A stretch of DNA of 64,000 nt from JAEKNW01 sp963677815 (GCA_963677815.1 OY782499.1:806001-870000); one strand, 5' to 3'. Counted from the first letter of the stretch, positions 27,701 to 35,163 are shown. The notes: generated by a model not told the origin, from the sequence alone. Program-made: numbers and translations.

Positions 27701-28061
27701 TCTTCTTATTTATTCCTAAGTTTGTTAAATTAATCAAAGATCTTTCTGCAATATCTAATTCTGAAACGACTTTAGCTTCTTCTGGAACAGCAATGATTTT
27801 TGATGAATAAGGTAGTTGAGGTTTTCCTACTTGACCTGTTAAACCATAACTGTCTAGATATAATTGAAGGTAATCTCCATCTGGTGAAGTGTAATCTTTA
27901 GCTGAAATTGTTCCAAGTTTGTACTCAATAGTTATTTGGCTTTCCCAGTTGTTAATTAAATTTACTTCATTAGCGCTATTATCAATAAGGGTGATATTAG
28001 CAAAAAGTAGATTAAGCGATGATAATAAAATCATAAGACTTAACAATAATTTTTCTCTCAT
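21771..28061 (-). CDS. Secreted gingipain-type C25 cysteine protease with long Ig-like tail
   Basis: A 2096-residue exported protein. A signal peptide (about residues 1-21) and a propeptide-like region (to about 240) precede the C25 catalytic domain (about 245-620). The catalytic His is in YTAHGSETTW (H447) and the Cys in VVGNCCLTNHF (C479/C480). The 33-residue His-to-second-Cys spacing equals that of gingipain R as I recall it. Repeated Ig-like, CARDB and choice-of-anchor D modules follow, with a MAM-like choice-of-anchor J module near 1700-1850. The last domain resembles fibronectin III. I see no FlgD-like sorting tail at the end, unlike the protein at 39941. AGGAGAATATTA precedes the ATG. 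It is monocistronic. Confidence 0.9.
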   Translation of the reverse strand: MREKLLLSLMILLSSLNLLFANITLIDNSANEVNLINNWESQITIEYKLGTISAKDYTSPDGDYLQLYLDSYGLTGQVGKPQLPYSSKIIAVPEEAKVVSELDIAERSLINLTNLGINKKIFPAQAPVSKSSKPEDIIFALDQETYQISDFIQQEQVEIIELGYQRGMRLFEVNFYPVAYNPVKNTLSLINDAKLDIKFQGANIPATQYLRDKTFSPAFEVNYPSTIFNYRDNRSTLETYPLGYIIVAPNNYLDTLDPFIQWKTQQGYDVTILDTNVIGATTTSIKNAITNIWDNASPSNPAPSYLLICGDTPQVPAYSGQTDSGHVTDLDYVKLEGSDYLPEMYYGRFSATTTTELATMVNKTLLYQKYEMPDPSYLERATLIAGVDGTWAPTHGNGTINYGSQYYFNSAHDIDATTYYYPESGSSEASIIADVNAGLGYLNYTAHGSETTWHDPYFSISNVNSLTNSQQYPVVVGNCCLTNHFDTGTCFGESWLRASNGAVVYIGGTNSTYWDEDYWWSVGHFTPTSTANPTYSGTGLGMFDALFHENGEEYINWVNSAGSMVYRGNMTVQGSSSDLKNYYWEIYSIMGDPSLIPMVGIPDAQTPNYANNLILGATSLDVTAAPYSYVALTVDGVIIGTQLLGSNGSGTVNFPALTTPQPVKMVISRVDYQPYIADIQVITADGPYLTLDNYTFNDANNNGLLEYGETGSLNLVIENIGTVASPSGTITFSESDPYINLTSTSASVSTIAAEGSININNVINFSIANNIPNNHNMTLSYVISADGEEYSGNLTLTGKSYEMIINELTIDDSALGNGNNVIDAGESFSIMVMVENTGDVLSPSTNASIATANYISYASTTSNIPTISAGESDQVIFNATASNSIPAGEVVTFSVTASYPNGDLELSQDFLAALLQIGEGTVTDAHLPIEPYYGYTYSQSIYTSQELNLGVSQINKIAYNYNGNSAWANDEIVIYMGNTDKNSFTSTSDWISSTNLTQVYSGPFSAPATAGWIEIELSSPFTYDGTSNLVIGFDENTTGYHASGDEFYCYATGSDRSIYYYSDSTNPSPASPVSGTLSGNNPNIRIFASSTSAEPSIALNTTSLDFGEVILGNSVTRDFTISNTGGATLSGTITLPDNFTFASRNSEKDITNTRLSTQDFSITAGNNQSYSITFTPTIELCYNNNIEISHNADQYSSYISLVACGIKPSYSSETSSITKTLAPDTQSDYSYIIENNGSGDLEVLVEITDSQRNTGGPDTYGYTWEDSNEAGITYNWIDISSSGTVISEGDDESEELTLPFTFSFYGEDYTAVNVCSNGFLSFTSTSTAYTNAEIPNSALPNAVIAPFWDDLKPYGTTWGNVYYQHFSTYSVIQWENVSHYSSSAPVNSESFQVILYNNGDIKYQYKTIADDTSCTVGIENQAGDDGLLISYNSSFLENEYAIMISTEGVTPNWLSIDNDNLIIPEGQSETITVSFDATDLDLATYNKNLYLITNDPDNNEVNIPVTLIVGGSNEQDILVDMEEINFGSVVSNDFIMETITITNIGGETLTGSVNVNNSFTITEARQDISKNEIILAHQGTRRLRNFTFSLASGTSKSYDVSHPTQDAGRYSGNLRITSNDPDSPQIDVPLALEVKNPANINVNPQALSLNLQPEQTSDRSISISNTGDFDLNCSLSLNFPENRDVTEIFSANFDDNDLTGWDIDYHYSAEHTWHIAEDYSGSSIDGSSFLFIDSDAAGSVDINDSIESPVFDVSSYTEFTIEFDHYFNSYGEEIADVDLWTGTEWINIDSWTDLDIGAWSNPNHFSSTITNDGFTDVKIRFHYYNANFEWYWAIDNLVVSGQGSPAPQWITLDNQYSSLTIAPDTNQDAILNFSSLDVTPGEYTANLNIQSNSATNSNINIPITLSISELVNEPDWQPVIYPNNTAIIYAEVTHLSDEIASDDIVSAWVGGECRGLGEIVIVNRSQAFTTILVQSNGSLENVSFKLYDRSADLVIEESNSTPVASGQVVGSAQEPFPINIGVLELLAPNNLDVQISNSIATINWLSVPNADYYKVYYSSDLSNWIELGDTNDTFYQHNQIRSNSEAYFYKIKAIKN

Positions 28062-28160
28062 TAATATTCTCCTATTATATTATATAAAATTTATTATTTA
28101 ATAAAGGGGTTAATAATCCTACTATTTGTAGGTGCTTAGCTAGGTTTAGTAAGATTAACA

Positions 28161-28190
28161 AAAATAAAAAGATATGAATCTTTCTGTCAA
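28161..28190 (-). promoter_or_regulatory. Probable promoter of the C25 protease gene
   Basis: On the minus strand, TTGACA (28190-28185) and TATTTT (28166-28161) with an 18-base spacer. This leaves an untranslated leader of about 90 bases. Confidence 0.55.
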
Positions 28191-28264
28191 TAAAATTCTT
28201 ACAGTTATAAATATTTTAATAAGAAATGATTGGGGAAATGATATTTTTAGCTTGATGATAGTTC

Positions 28265-28322
28265 CTTGATTGTTACTCTCACAATAAATCAATGGGATTT
28301 TATAGAGAGAGTAACAATCAAG
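28265..28322. repeat. Hairpin repeat family C, copy 2
   Basis: CTTGATTGTTACTCTC and GAGAGTAACAATCAAG form a perfect 16-bp inverted pair around an AT-rich loop. Confidence 0.85.
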
Positions 28323-28357
28323 AGAGCGTAATTCTCTTTAAATCGATAACTGGGAAC

Positions 28358-28375
28358 GCGGATGACCACATCCGC
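28358..28375. repeat. Small GC-rich hairpin
   Basis: GCGGATG and CATCCGC flank the loop ACCA. ATCTTTTT follows on the plus strand, so weak terminator activity is possible. Confidence 0.55.
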
Positions 28376-28473
28376 ATCTTTTTCATAGATGGTAGGAACT
28401 TTCTCTGCCAAAATTTTCTTTCAGCTCTTTAGAGTAATGTGCACAGTTTGAACTTAAAAACATAGAAAAAATA

Positions 28474-28502
28474 TTGACAAAGAAATGTCTAAATAATATG
28501 TT
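28474..28502 (+). promoter_or_regulatory. Promoter of rmuC
   Basis: TTGACA (28474-28479), a 17-base spacer and TATGTT (28497-28502). The start site would be about 10 bases before the ribosome-binding site GGAGGT. Confidence 0.55.
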
Positions 28503-28520
28503 TTAATAAATGGAGGTATA

Positions 28521-30251
28521 ATGCAAGATTTACTAATAAATTTATTTATTCTTCTTATCGGAGCAGTGATAGGTTGCTTAGTTGGAATTTTTGTTCAGAG
28601 GAATATATACAAGATTAAGATATCTCTGGAAGAAAATAGAATCAAGAGTCAATTACAGGAAGACTATGAAAACAGGCTTAGTTTGTTCTCAAAACAAATT
28701 AACGAAAAATCAAGTGAAATTCAAGTTCTTAATAATAAGTTAGAGAATCTCCAAAAATCTAATGAAGAATTACGTGTGTATCAAAATAAATATGCTACAA
28801 TAGTGGAAGAAGTAGCAAGCTTACGCAGTCAGAATACAGAATACAAGAATAGTCTTGAAGAAAAAACTGAAAGTATCGAGAAGTTGAATCAGGAAGTAAA
28901 AATTCTCCAGCAGGATAGAAACGAACTAGCTAAAGATAAAGCAAGCTTAGTTACCAAAGCTGAAGAAAATAAAAAAACTTTTGAAGAATTACGTGTTTAT
29001 CAAAATAAATATAATTCAATTACTGAAGAAGTAGCGAGCTTACGCAGTCAGAATACAGAATACAAGAATAGTCTTGAAGAAAAAACTGAAAGTATCAACA
29101 AGTTGAATCAGGAAATAAAAATTCTCCAGCAGGATAGAAACGAACTATCTAAAGATAAAGCAAGCTTAGTTACAAAAGCTGAAGAAAATAAAATAGCTTT
29201 TGAAGAGAAACTACAAATATTGACTGAAGCAAAGGAGAACTTAAAGAGAGATTTTGAAATCTTAGCTAATAAAATATTCGAAGAAAAGACTACAAAATTC
29301 AAAGAAACTAATCATGAAAGTATTACTAATCTATTGAATCCTATGAAGAATCAGTTAGAAGAGTTTAGAAAGAGAATAGACCAAGTTTATGATAGTGAAA
29401 ACAAGGATAGAGCATCTCTCAAGAGTGAGATTTTAAATTTGAGAACTTTAAATGAAACACTTAATAAAGAAGCTAAGAATTTAACAAATGCTTTAAAGCG
29501 TGACCCTAAAAAGCAGGGTAATTGGGGAGAAATGAGACTTGAGAGGGTTTTGGAAGATTCAGGCTTAACTAAAAATATTGAATATTTCACTCAAGCTCAT
29601 TATGTGGATAAAGAGAATAAAAATAAATATCCTGATGTAGTAATTAAACTACCTGAAGAGAGAGACATAGTAGTAGATGCCAAGACTTCTCTAACTGCTT
29701 ATGAGAAGTTTGTTTCAAGTGAAGAAACGCTAGAAAAGGACAGAGCTTTAAGAGAACATCTCATTTCAGTGAAGAAACATGCTAGTGAACTGTCTGCAAA
29801 GGAATATCAAAAACTAGAGGGGATTAATACTATTAGTCATGTTTTAATGTTCATCCCTGTTGAGTCAGCTTATCTGCTTGCTTTAGAAAATGATAATCAA
29901 ATTTTCAATGAAGCTATGGATAATAATGTCATGATTGTAGGACCGTCGACTTTAATTTATGTTCTTCAGATGATTAAGCAAATTTGGAGAAGCGAGTATC
30001 AAACTAAAAATGTTATTCAAATTGCCGAAGAAGGTGGTAAGATGTATGACAAGTTCTGTAGTTTTATAATAGATTTAGAGAAGATAGGTAAAAATATCGA
30101 TGATTTATCAAAAAATTACTTAGCCTCTATGAATAAGCTGAAAAGTGGTAGAGGAAATTTAGTTAGAAGAGCTGAAATAATGAAAGAGTTAGGAGCTAAA
30201 GCTGATAAACAATTGACAATAAATAGTAAACAAGAAGAAATTGAAGAATAG
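28521..30251 (+). CDS. rmuC: DNA recombination protein RmuC
   Basis: A 576-residue protein: N-terminal membrane anchor (about residues 5-25), a long coiled coil (about 30-290), and the C-terminal RmuC nuclease-like domain. The domain shows KKQGNWGEMRLERVLEDSGL, KYPDVVIKLPEERDIVVDAK and VMIVGPSTLIYVLQ. RmuC limits sequence inversions at inverted repeats in E. coli, though its chemistry is unsettled. The coiled coil contains a tandem 73-residue duplication. It begins a run of close genes (rmuC, ABM-like, DUF6485, M42 peptidase). Confidence 0.95.
   Translation: MQDLLINLFILLIGAVIGCLVGIFVQRNIYKIKISLEENRIKSQLQEDYENRLSLFSKQINEKSSEIQVLNNKLENLQKSNEELRVYQNKYATIVEEVASLRSQNTEYKNSLEEKTESIEKLNQEVKILQQDRNELAKDKASLVTKAEENKKTFEELRVYQNKYNSITEEVASLRSQNTEYKNSLEEKTESINKLNQEIKILQQDRNELSKDKASLVTKAEENKIAFEEKLQILTEAKENLKRDFEILANKIFEEKTTKFKETNHESITNLLNPMKNQLEEFRKRIDQVYDSENKDRASLKSEILNLRTLNETLNKEAKNLTNALKRDPKKQGNWGEMRLERVLEDSGLTKNIEYFTQAHYVDKENKNKYPDVVIKLPEERDIVVDAKTSLTAYEKFVSSEETLEKDRALREHLISVKKHASELSAKEYQKLEGINTISHVLMFIPVESAYLLALENDNQIFNEAMDNNVMIVGPSTLIYVLQMIKQIWRSEYQTKNVIQIAEEGGKMYDKFCSFIIDLEKIGKNIDDLSKNYLASMNKLKSGRGNLVRRAEIMKELGAKADKQLTINSKQEEIEE
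28764..29201 (+). repeat. Tandem 219-bp intragenic duplication in rmuC
   Basis: 28764-28982 and 28983-29201 are nearly identical in DNA and encode two 73-residue coiled-coil units (for example RSQNTEYKNSLEEKTES in both). The reading frame is kept. The high DNA identity indicates a recent event. Confidence 0.92.
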
Positions 30252-30260
30252 GAGATAAAA

Positions 30261-30566
30261 ATGTATACAGCTACAATGCGCTATTATTTTAAGCCTGAAT
30301 CAATGACTGAATGTATTGAAAAATGGCAAGAACAAGTGTTAGAAGAAGCAGAAGAAAGACAAGGTTTTGTAAGAATGCAGTTCTTAGCAAAAGTTGATGG
30401 CCAAGCTATGGCAATAGGAACCTGGGCTGAAAAAGAATATGCTGAAGAATTTATGAAAACAGGTATTTTTAAGAAGATATTAGAGGAATTTGAACCTTAT
30501 ATGACAAAAAAACCTGAAGCTGAAATATGGTCAACCGTCCTATATTCTGAGGTTGAAGACGTCTAA
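30261..30566 (+). CDS. Antibiotic biosynthesis monooxygenase (ABM)-like small protein
   Basis: A 101-residue protein with a dimeric alpha/beta-barrel pattern: YTATMRYYFKPESMTECIEK, QGFVRMQFLAK and AMAIGTWAEKEYAEEF. Such proteins range from monooxygenases to haem-degrading or purely structural dimers, so no reaction is assigned. AGGAGATAAAA precedes the ATG. It overlaps the next gene by one base. Confidence 0.7.
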   Translation: MYTATMRYYFKPESMTECIEKWQEQVLEEAEERQGFVRMQFLAKVDGQAMAIGTWAEKEYAEEFMKTGIFKKILEEFEPYMTKKPEAEIWSTVLYSEVEDV

Positions 30567-30769
30567 TGGAATGTAAAAAAAATGAAAATATGGCAAATTG
30601 CAATTGCAGCTATCCTGGATGTGCAAGAAAGGGTGTCTGTTGTGAATGCTTAGCCTACCATAGATCTAAAAGACAGCTTCCTGGATGCTTTTTCCCCAAA
30701 GAAGCTGAAGCTAGTTGGGATAGATCTTATGAGTTTTTTGCAGAACTAGTAAAAGAGAAAAAAGTATAA
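30566..30769 (+). CDS. Cys-rich DUF6485-family protein
   Basis: A 67-residue protein with seven Cys: C3, the CNCSYPGCARKGVCCEC cluster (residues 13-29) and LPGCFFP, a pattern I associate with DUF6485. It is probably a small metal-binding protein, by inference. It lies between the ABM-like gene and the M42 peptidase gene, with one base of overlap upstream, and is likely co-translated. Confidence 0.8.
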   Translation: MECKKNENMANCNCSYPGCARKGVCCECLAYHRSKRQLPGCFFPKEAEASWDRSYEFFAELVKEKKV

Positions 30770-30782
30770 AAAAGAGGTAAGA

Positions 30783-31814
30783 ATGAAAAAATATACAGAT
30801 TTCGCAGTGAAACAGATAGTTGAATTGTGTAAAATACCTAGTCCATCTGGATTTACTGGTAGGGCTACTGAGTATTTAATGAAGACTTTTGAAGATATGG
30901 GTTTCCAGGCTAAATATACTAGGAAAAAGGCTGTAATAGTAGAATTGGGTGGTCAAGGAGACCATTTAGTACTAGCAGCTCATGTTGATACTTTAGGTGC
31001 AATGGTAAGATCTATAAAAGGTAACGGCCGAATTAGGCATACTAAAATAGGCGGTTATCCTGAAAACAATATTGAAAATGAAAATGTTACTATTCATACC
31101 CGTGATGGAAAAGAATATGAAGGTACTGCTTATCTAGTTCATCCAGCAGTTCATGTTTATAGAGATGTTGGTTCTATGACTAGGAATGACGAAACTGTGG
31201 AAATTATTCTTGATGAAAAGGTAACATCTAAGAAGGATGTGGAAAAGTTAGGAATAAAAGTTGGTGATTTCATTTCACTTGACCCAAGAACAAGAGTTAC
31301 TAAATCAGGATTTATCAAATCTCGTCACTTAGATGACAAAGCATCGGCTGGTCTTCTAATCTCTTTAGCTAAAATGGTAGCTGATAAAGAGATTAGTCTT
31401 TCTCGCAAAGTATCATTACTATTTACTACCTATGAAGAAGTAGGCCATGGTGGTTCAGCAGGTATCCCAGAAGATACTACTGATATGATTTCTGTAGATA
31501 TGGGGGCTGTTGGTGATGATTTAACTACAGATGAGTTTAAGCTTTCTATTTGTGTTAAGGATAGTGGTGGACCTTATGATTATGACTTAACAAACGATTT
31601 AATTAAGATCGCAGAAGATAATAAGTTAAAGTACGCCCTCGATATTTACCCTTCTTATGGGTCAGACGTAGAAGCAACTTTGAGAGCTGGATATGATATT
31701 AGACATGCATTAATAGGCCCTGGTGTCTTTGCTTCTCATGGTTATGAGAGAACTCATAAGTCTGGTGTTGAAAATACATTAAAGCTTCTGACTGAATATG
31801 TAAAAGTAAAATAA
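30783..31814 (+). CDS. M42-family metallopeptidase (glutamyl aminopeptidase/cellulase-M-like)
   Basis: A 343-residue cytosolic di-zinc aminopeptidase of the M42 family. Metal-ligand motifs are LAAHVDTLGAM near residue 63, HLDDKASAGLL near 180, TTYEEVGHGGSA near 213 (catalytic Glu pair), VDMGAVGDD near 236 and HGYERTHKSG near 322. It probably forms a tetrahedral dodecamer like other family members, trimming peptides. AGAGGTAAG precedes the ATG, and a strong terminator follows. Confidence 0.93.
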   Translation: MKKYTDFAVKQIVELCKIPSPSGFTGRATEYLMKTFEDMGFQAKYTRKKAVIVELGGQGDHLVLAAHVDTLGAMVRSIKGNGRIRHTKIGGYPENNIENENVTIHTRDGKEYEGTAYLVHPAVHVYRDVGSMTRNDETVEIILDEKVTSKKDVEKLGIKVGDFISLDPRTRVTKSGFIKSRHLDDKASAGLLISLAKMVADKEISLSRKVSLLFTTYEEVGHGGSAGIPEDTTDMISVDMGAVGDDLTTDEFKLSICVKDSGGPYDYDLTNDLIKIAEDNKLKYALDIYPSYGSDVEATLRAGYDIRHALIGPGVFASHGYERTHKSGVENTLKLLTEYVKVK

Positions 31815-31833
31815 AAAAAGATAAAAATAATAG

Positions 31834-31871
31834 AATCACTACTAGTTTTATATACTAGTAGTGATTTTTTT
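31834..31871 (+). terminator. Intrinsic terminator after the M42 peptidase gene
   Basis: AATCACTACTAG (31834-31845) pairs perfectly with CTAGTAGTGATT (31855-31866) and runs into seven T. Confidence 0.92.
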
Positions 31872-31893
31872 GTGGTTCAAATTGTATTGTTGA

Positions 31894-31984
31894 GACCGGA
31901 GTTCCTCAGCCCTAGGCAGGGACTTCGGACGAAGAAAAGGTTAACTCGCGGAAGTCCTTAGCCTAGGGCTAAGGAACTCCCGTC
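31894..31984. repeat. Long inverted repeat (family E), 91 bp
   Basis: The left arm begins GACCGGAGTTCCTCAGCCCT. The right arm ends in the reverse complement of GACGGGAGTTCCTTAGCCCT, so about 34 bp per arm pair with few mismatches, and each arm carries an inner CCTAGG palindrome. It is GC-rich against its surroundings. No target duplication was seen. It could be a MITE remnant. Confidence 0.75.
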
Positions 31985-32060
31985 ATAAGTTTTAAAAAAA
32001 AGTCAACACTCTGCATCCTTAGGGATTCAGACGGTAATCATTATTAAATTAATTTATTTA

Positions 32061-32089
32061 TTGACTACACGAAAAGGAGATGATATTAT
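32061..32089 (+). promoter_or_regulatory. Promoter of the DUF2207 gene
   Basis: TTGACT (32061-32066), a 17-base spacer and TATTAT (32084-32089). Confidence 0.65.
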
Positions 32090-32116
32090 TGTCTAAATAA
32101 GAGTTTAGGAGATTTT

Positions 32117-33781
32117 ATGCGTAGATACTATCTAATACTTCTTTTTATAGTAAGCTTCAGTATGCTATTAGGTAAATCTTTTTATGTGAGAGATTTTAAA
32201 TCTGTTATTGATATAGCCACAGATGGTAGCCTGATGATTGAGGAGAGTATGAGCTATCAATTCGAGGGAGGACCTTTTAAGTGGGTTACAAGAGATGTAA
32301 GGGCTCCTAAGAAAGGTTTCATCCTTTTAGAAGAAGCTTTAATTGATGGCCAGCTAGTAAATAGAAATTCAAGTCCTAACTCTCTATCATTAAGAAGTTC
32401 AGATCATCTGAAAGTGAAGTTTCATCTAGCAAATATATCTGACCAACTCGTAAAGTTTACTCTAAAATATAAAGTTCATAATGCTTTCAAAGTTAAGGGG
32501 AATAAAGCAGTTTTAGAATGGATTCCCTTACCTGATAGATATAGCTTTCTTATAAAAAAAGGGACTGTTACCTATAATTTTCCTGAAAACATTCCTATGT
32601 ATGAAATTGTTAACTTCCTAGATGAAGTTGAAGGGGTTGAATACCAGGAAGAAGCTAATAGCTTAATATGCTCATTCACTAATCTAAAAGGGAAATCCTT
32701 TGAAGTAGTTAGTAATTTACCTAAAGATCAAATGCAACTAAGAGATTATGTCTCACCAATCAGAAAACCTGCATTAGAGGAAACTTATCCCCATTATGGT
32801 AGCTATATTTCTTTTTATAAATATTCCATAGCTGCCTTAATTCTTTTCTTAGTAATAGTGATTATTATTCTAATTAAAAGATATAATCAGCAGATTAAAC
32901 ATTTACCAAATATAACACAACTTCCATCTCATAAACATCCTGCTCTTGTAGCTAGGATTCTACAGGTTGGCTCTGATGATATCAATTTAATCCCTGTCTT
33001 AATGCACATGGCGATTAAACAAGTCATAACTCTAACTCAAGTAACCAACAAAAAAGGTAAAAAAATAAAGGACTATTATGTCGATATTGCTAGTGATGTA
33101 TCAAAAGCAGATGAATTTGACCAAGCCTATCTTGAACTATTAAGAAAAGAAGAGGCAAGAAGGAAGAAAAGACTGGAATTGAAATCACTTGTTTCAAACT
33201 CTTACAGGCATAAAAAAGAACTCCTTCAAATTATTAATAAGAAATTTGATGAAACTGGCTTTGTAGATGTGCAAAGAAAAAAGAAGTATTATCGGAAAGT
33301 AATTCTATTTTTTGTCTTACTTATCATAGGTGTTGTTACTGCAATAATGGGAGGTATATATTTCACCAAAGGCTATGCTTTAGCACCATTACCAGCTTTC
33401 ATTATTGTAGCTTATTGGATATACATGATGCTTCATTTAGATGATAAATCTATTCTAAGTCCTTTAGGATTAAGCAAATGGGGGGAATGGAGAGCTTTCC
33501 ATAATTATATAAGCAAAGCTTTAAGCAATAAATCCCACGAATTAGACCCCAATGATTCAGAATCAGTTTTCCCTTATGTTCTAATAATGGGATTTGGACA
33601 GCAGTACTTACGTTATTTCAAAAAGAAAAATATTGAACTTAACTTCCCTAATCTCGGAGAAATTGCTGCTGATTTAGAATCCTTGAATACCCTGATTACT
33701 GTTGTGGTTGTTACTACAGCATCTAGTGGTGGAAGTGCAGGTGCATCTGCAGGCGGTGGCGGCGGAGCTGGAGCTGGTTGA
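32117..33781 (+). CDS. DUF2207-family membrane protein
   Basis: A 554-residue protein with a signal peptide, an extracytoplasmic DUF2207 beta domain (about residues 20-225), a membrane helix near 235-255, a cytosolic region, then two membrane helices near 393-435. It ends in a Gly/Ala/Ser-rich tail (SSGGSAGASAGGGGGAGAG), as many DUF2207 proteins do. The function is unknown. TTAGGAGATTTT precedes the ATG. Confidence 0.85.
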   Translation: MRRYYLILLFIVSFSMLLGKSFYVRDFKSVIDIATDGSLMIEESMSYQFEGGPFKWVTRDVRAPKKGFILLEEALIDGQLVNRNSSPNSLSLRSSDHLKVKFHLANISDQLVKFTLKYKVHNAFKVKGNKAVLEWIPLPDRYSFLIKKGTVTYNFPENIPMYEIVNFLDEVEGVEYQEEANSLICSFTNLKGKSFEVVSNLPKDQMQLRDYVSPIRKPALEETYPHYGSYISFYKYSIAALILFLVIVIIILIKRYNQQIKHLPNITQLPSHKHPALVARILQVGSDDINLIPVLMHMAIKQVITLTQVTNKKGKKIKDYYVDIASDVSKADEFDQAYLELLRKEEARRKKRLELKSLVSNSYRHKKELLQIINKKFDETGFVDVQRKKKYYRKVILFFVLLIIGVVTAIMGGIYFTKGYALAPLPAFIIVAYWIYMMLHLDDKSILSPLGLSKWGEWRAFHNYISKALSNKSHELDPNDSESVFPYVLIMGFGQQYLRYFKKKNIELNFPNLGEIAADLESLNTLITVVVVTTASSGGSAGASAGGGGGAGAG

Positions 33782-33903
33782 TCCCCTTTCAGCTCGTAAG
33801 AGCGTTTGAGAGGGGTGGTCGATTAGACCGGGGAGAGTAAACAATCCCCTTTCAGCTCGTAAGAGCGTTTGAGAGGGGTGGTCGAGAAGACCGGGGAGAG
33901 TAT
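33781..33903 (+). repeat. Two tandem 60-bp structured repeats (63-bp period)
   Basis: 33781-33840 and 33844-33903 differ at only a few bases. Each unit can fold into two hairpins: CCCCTTTCAGCTC with GAGCGTTTGAGAGGGG, and GGTCGA...AGACC. They fill the leader between the DUF2207 stop and the transglycosylase gene. Confidence 0.85.
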
Positions 33904-33936
33904 AAACAAAATAAACAATAATAAAATGGAGGAATT

Positions 33937-35061
33937 ATGAAATCTATAATATTAGCTATACTTTTACTAAGTTTAAATAGTATTTTTGCTCAATCTTACA
34001 GTGACCACATGAATGATTTTGAGAAATACAAGGCTCAACAAGAACAGAAAGAAGAAGACTTTTATCAATTTGCTCAGAATTTCAAAGCTTATCAAGATGA
34101 GCATTTCATAAAATATGAATCCTACATAGAAGATATTTGGGGTGATTTCAAAGAGTCATCTCCTAAAACTTGGGTTGGTTATTCAGAAGACTTATCAGGT
34201 AGAACATCTGTTGACTTTGATTCATCTAAGGTTGTAGTTGAAGTCGTCGTAGATGAAGATTCTAGCCAAGAAGAAGTAAAACAGAAACTTCAAGCTCTAA
34301 CAAAAAAAATATTAGAAGAAAAAGATGAAACAGGTTCTAGTATTTTGGAAGGGCAAGTTGCTGCTCCAGATAATCCAGAAAAAGCAATAAAACCTGGAGA
34401 TGCTAAAAAGGTTGTAGAAACTGCAAAAATTACTGAAAAGAATGTTAATGGCAAGAAAGTGTTTAGTATCAATCTAGATTTAGTCTCAGATAATGATAAG
34501 AAAAGAATAGCTAAATACCAAGATTTAATCTCTAAGTTTTGTAAAGAAGCCGGTATTGAACCAGCTTTAGCTTTAGCAATTATCAAAACAGAATCTTGTT
34601 TTAACCCAAGAGCTTATAATAGGACAGGTAATGCTTATGGTATGATGCAGATTGTACCAAAATATGCAGGTCGTACAATGAATAGAATTTTATTTAAAAA
34701 AGATGAAGAGCCTGATAGTAAAACTTTATTCGACCCTAAAAAGAATCTTAGGATGGGAATAAATTTCTTGGGGCATTTGAAAAATACTTCTTGGAAAAAG
34801 ATTACTAATGAAATTAATCAGAGATATTGCGTTATTTGTAGTTATAATGGGGGTTCTGGTGCAATCTATATTGCTTTAGCAGGAAAAACTAGCAAGATTC
34901 CTCAAGAAAAATGGGATGAAATGATGGCTTTATTAAATTCAGATAAGAATGAGGAAGTCTATAATTTACTTCATACTAAATCCTGGGAAGAAACACGGCA
35001 TTATATCAAAGTTGTTGAAGAAAGGTATAAACAGTACTTAGCTTATAATGCTAAACTGTAA
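33937..35061 (+). CDS. MltC-like lytic transglycosylase
   Basis: A 374-residue exported protein with a signal peptide (about residues 1-18), an N-terminal DUF3393-like domain as in MltC (about 60-180), and a C-terminal GH23 goose-lysozyme domain. The catalytic Glu is in IIKTESCFNPRAYN near residue 222, with AYGMMQIVP near 236 and CSYNGGSGAI near 305. It would cleave peptidoglycan glycan strands to 1,6-anhydro products. No lipobox Cys follows the signal peptide, so unlike E. coli MltC it may be periplasmic and not lipid-anchored. Confidence 0.88.
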   Translation: MKSIILAILLLSLNSIFAQSYSDHMNDFEKYKAQQEQKEEDFYQFAQNFKAYQDEHFIKYESYIEDIWGDFKESSPKTWVGYSEDLSGRTSVDFDSSKVVVEVVVDEDSSQEEVKQKLQALTKKILEEKDETGSSILEGQVAAPDNPEKAIKPGDAKKVVETAKITEKNVNGKKVFSINLDLVSDNDKKRIAKYQDLISKFCKEAGIEPALALAIIKTESCFNPRAYNRTGNAYGMMQIVPKYAGRTMNRILFKKDEEPDSKTLFDPKKNLRMGINFLGHLKNTSWKKITNEINQRYCVICSYNGGSGAIYIALAGKTSKIPQEKWDEMMALLNSDKNEEVYNLLHTKSWEETRHYIKVVEERYKQYLAYNAKL

Positions 35062-35163
35062 GTAATTGTCTGACTTTATGGATTAGTATTTGCATAAATC
35101 CACAAGGAGTATATTATTATTTTTAGTGATGTGAAAATAAATATAAATTATTTAGGAGTTTAA

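Larger units (their letters stand above)
28062..28520. other. 460-bp divergent gap between the C25 protease and rmuC
   Basis: Holds a minus-strand promoter for the protease, a family-C hairpin (28265-28322), a small perfect hairpin (28358-28375) and the rmuC promoter (28474-28502). No ORF is supported. Confidence 0.7.

Noticed and set aside
33781..33903. Tandem leader repeats as a glycine-type tandem riboswitch
   Set aside because: The conserved core of glycine aptamers is missing, and the downstream gene is a lytic transglycosylase. The units look like an intergenic repeat.
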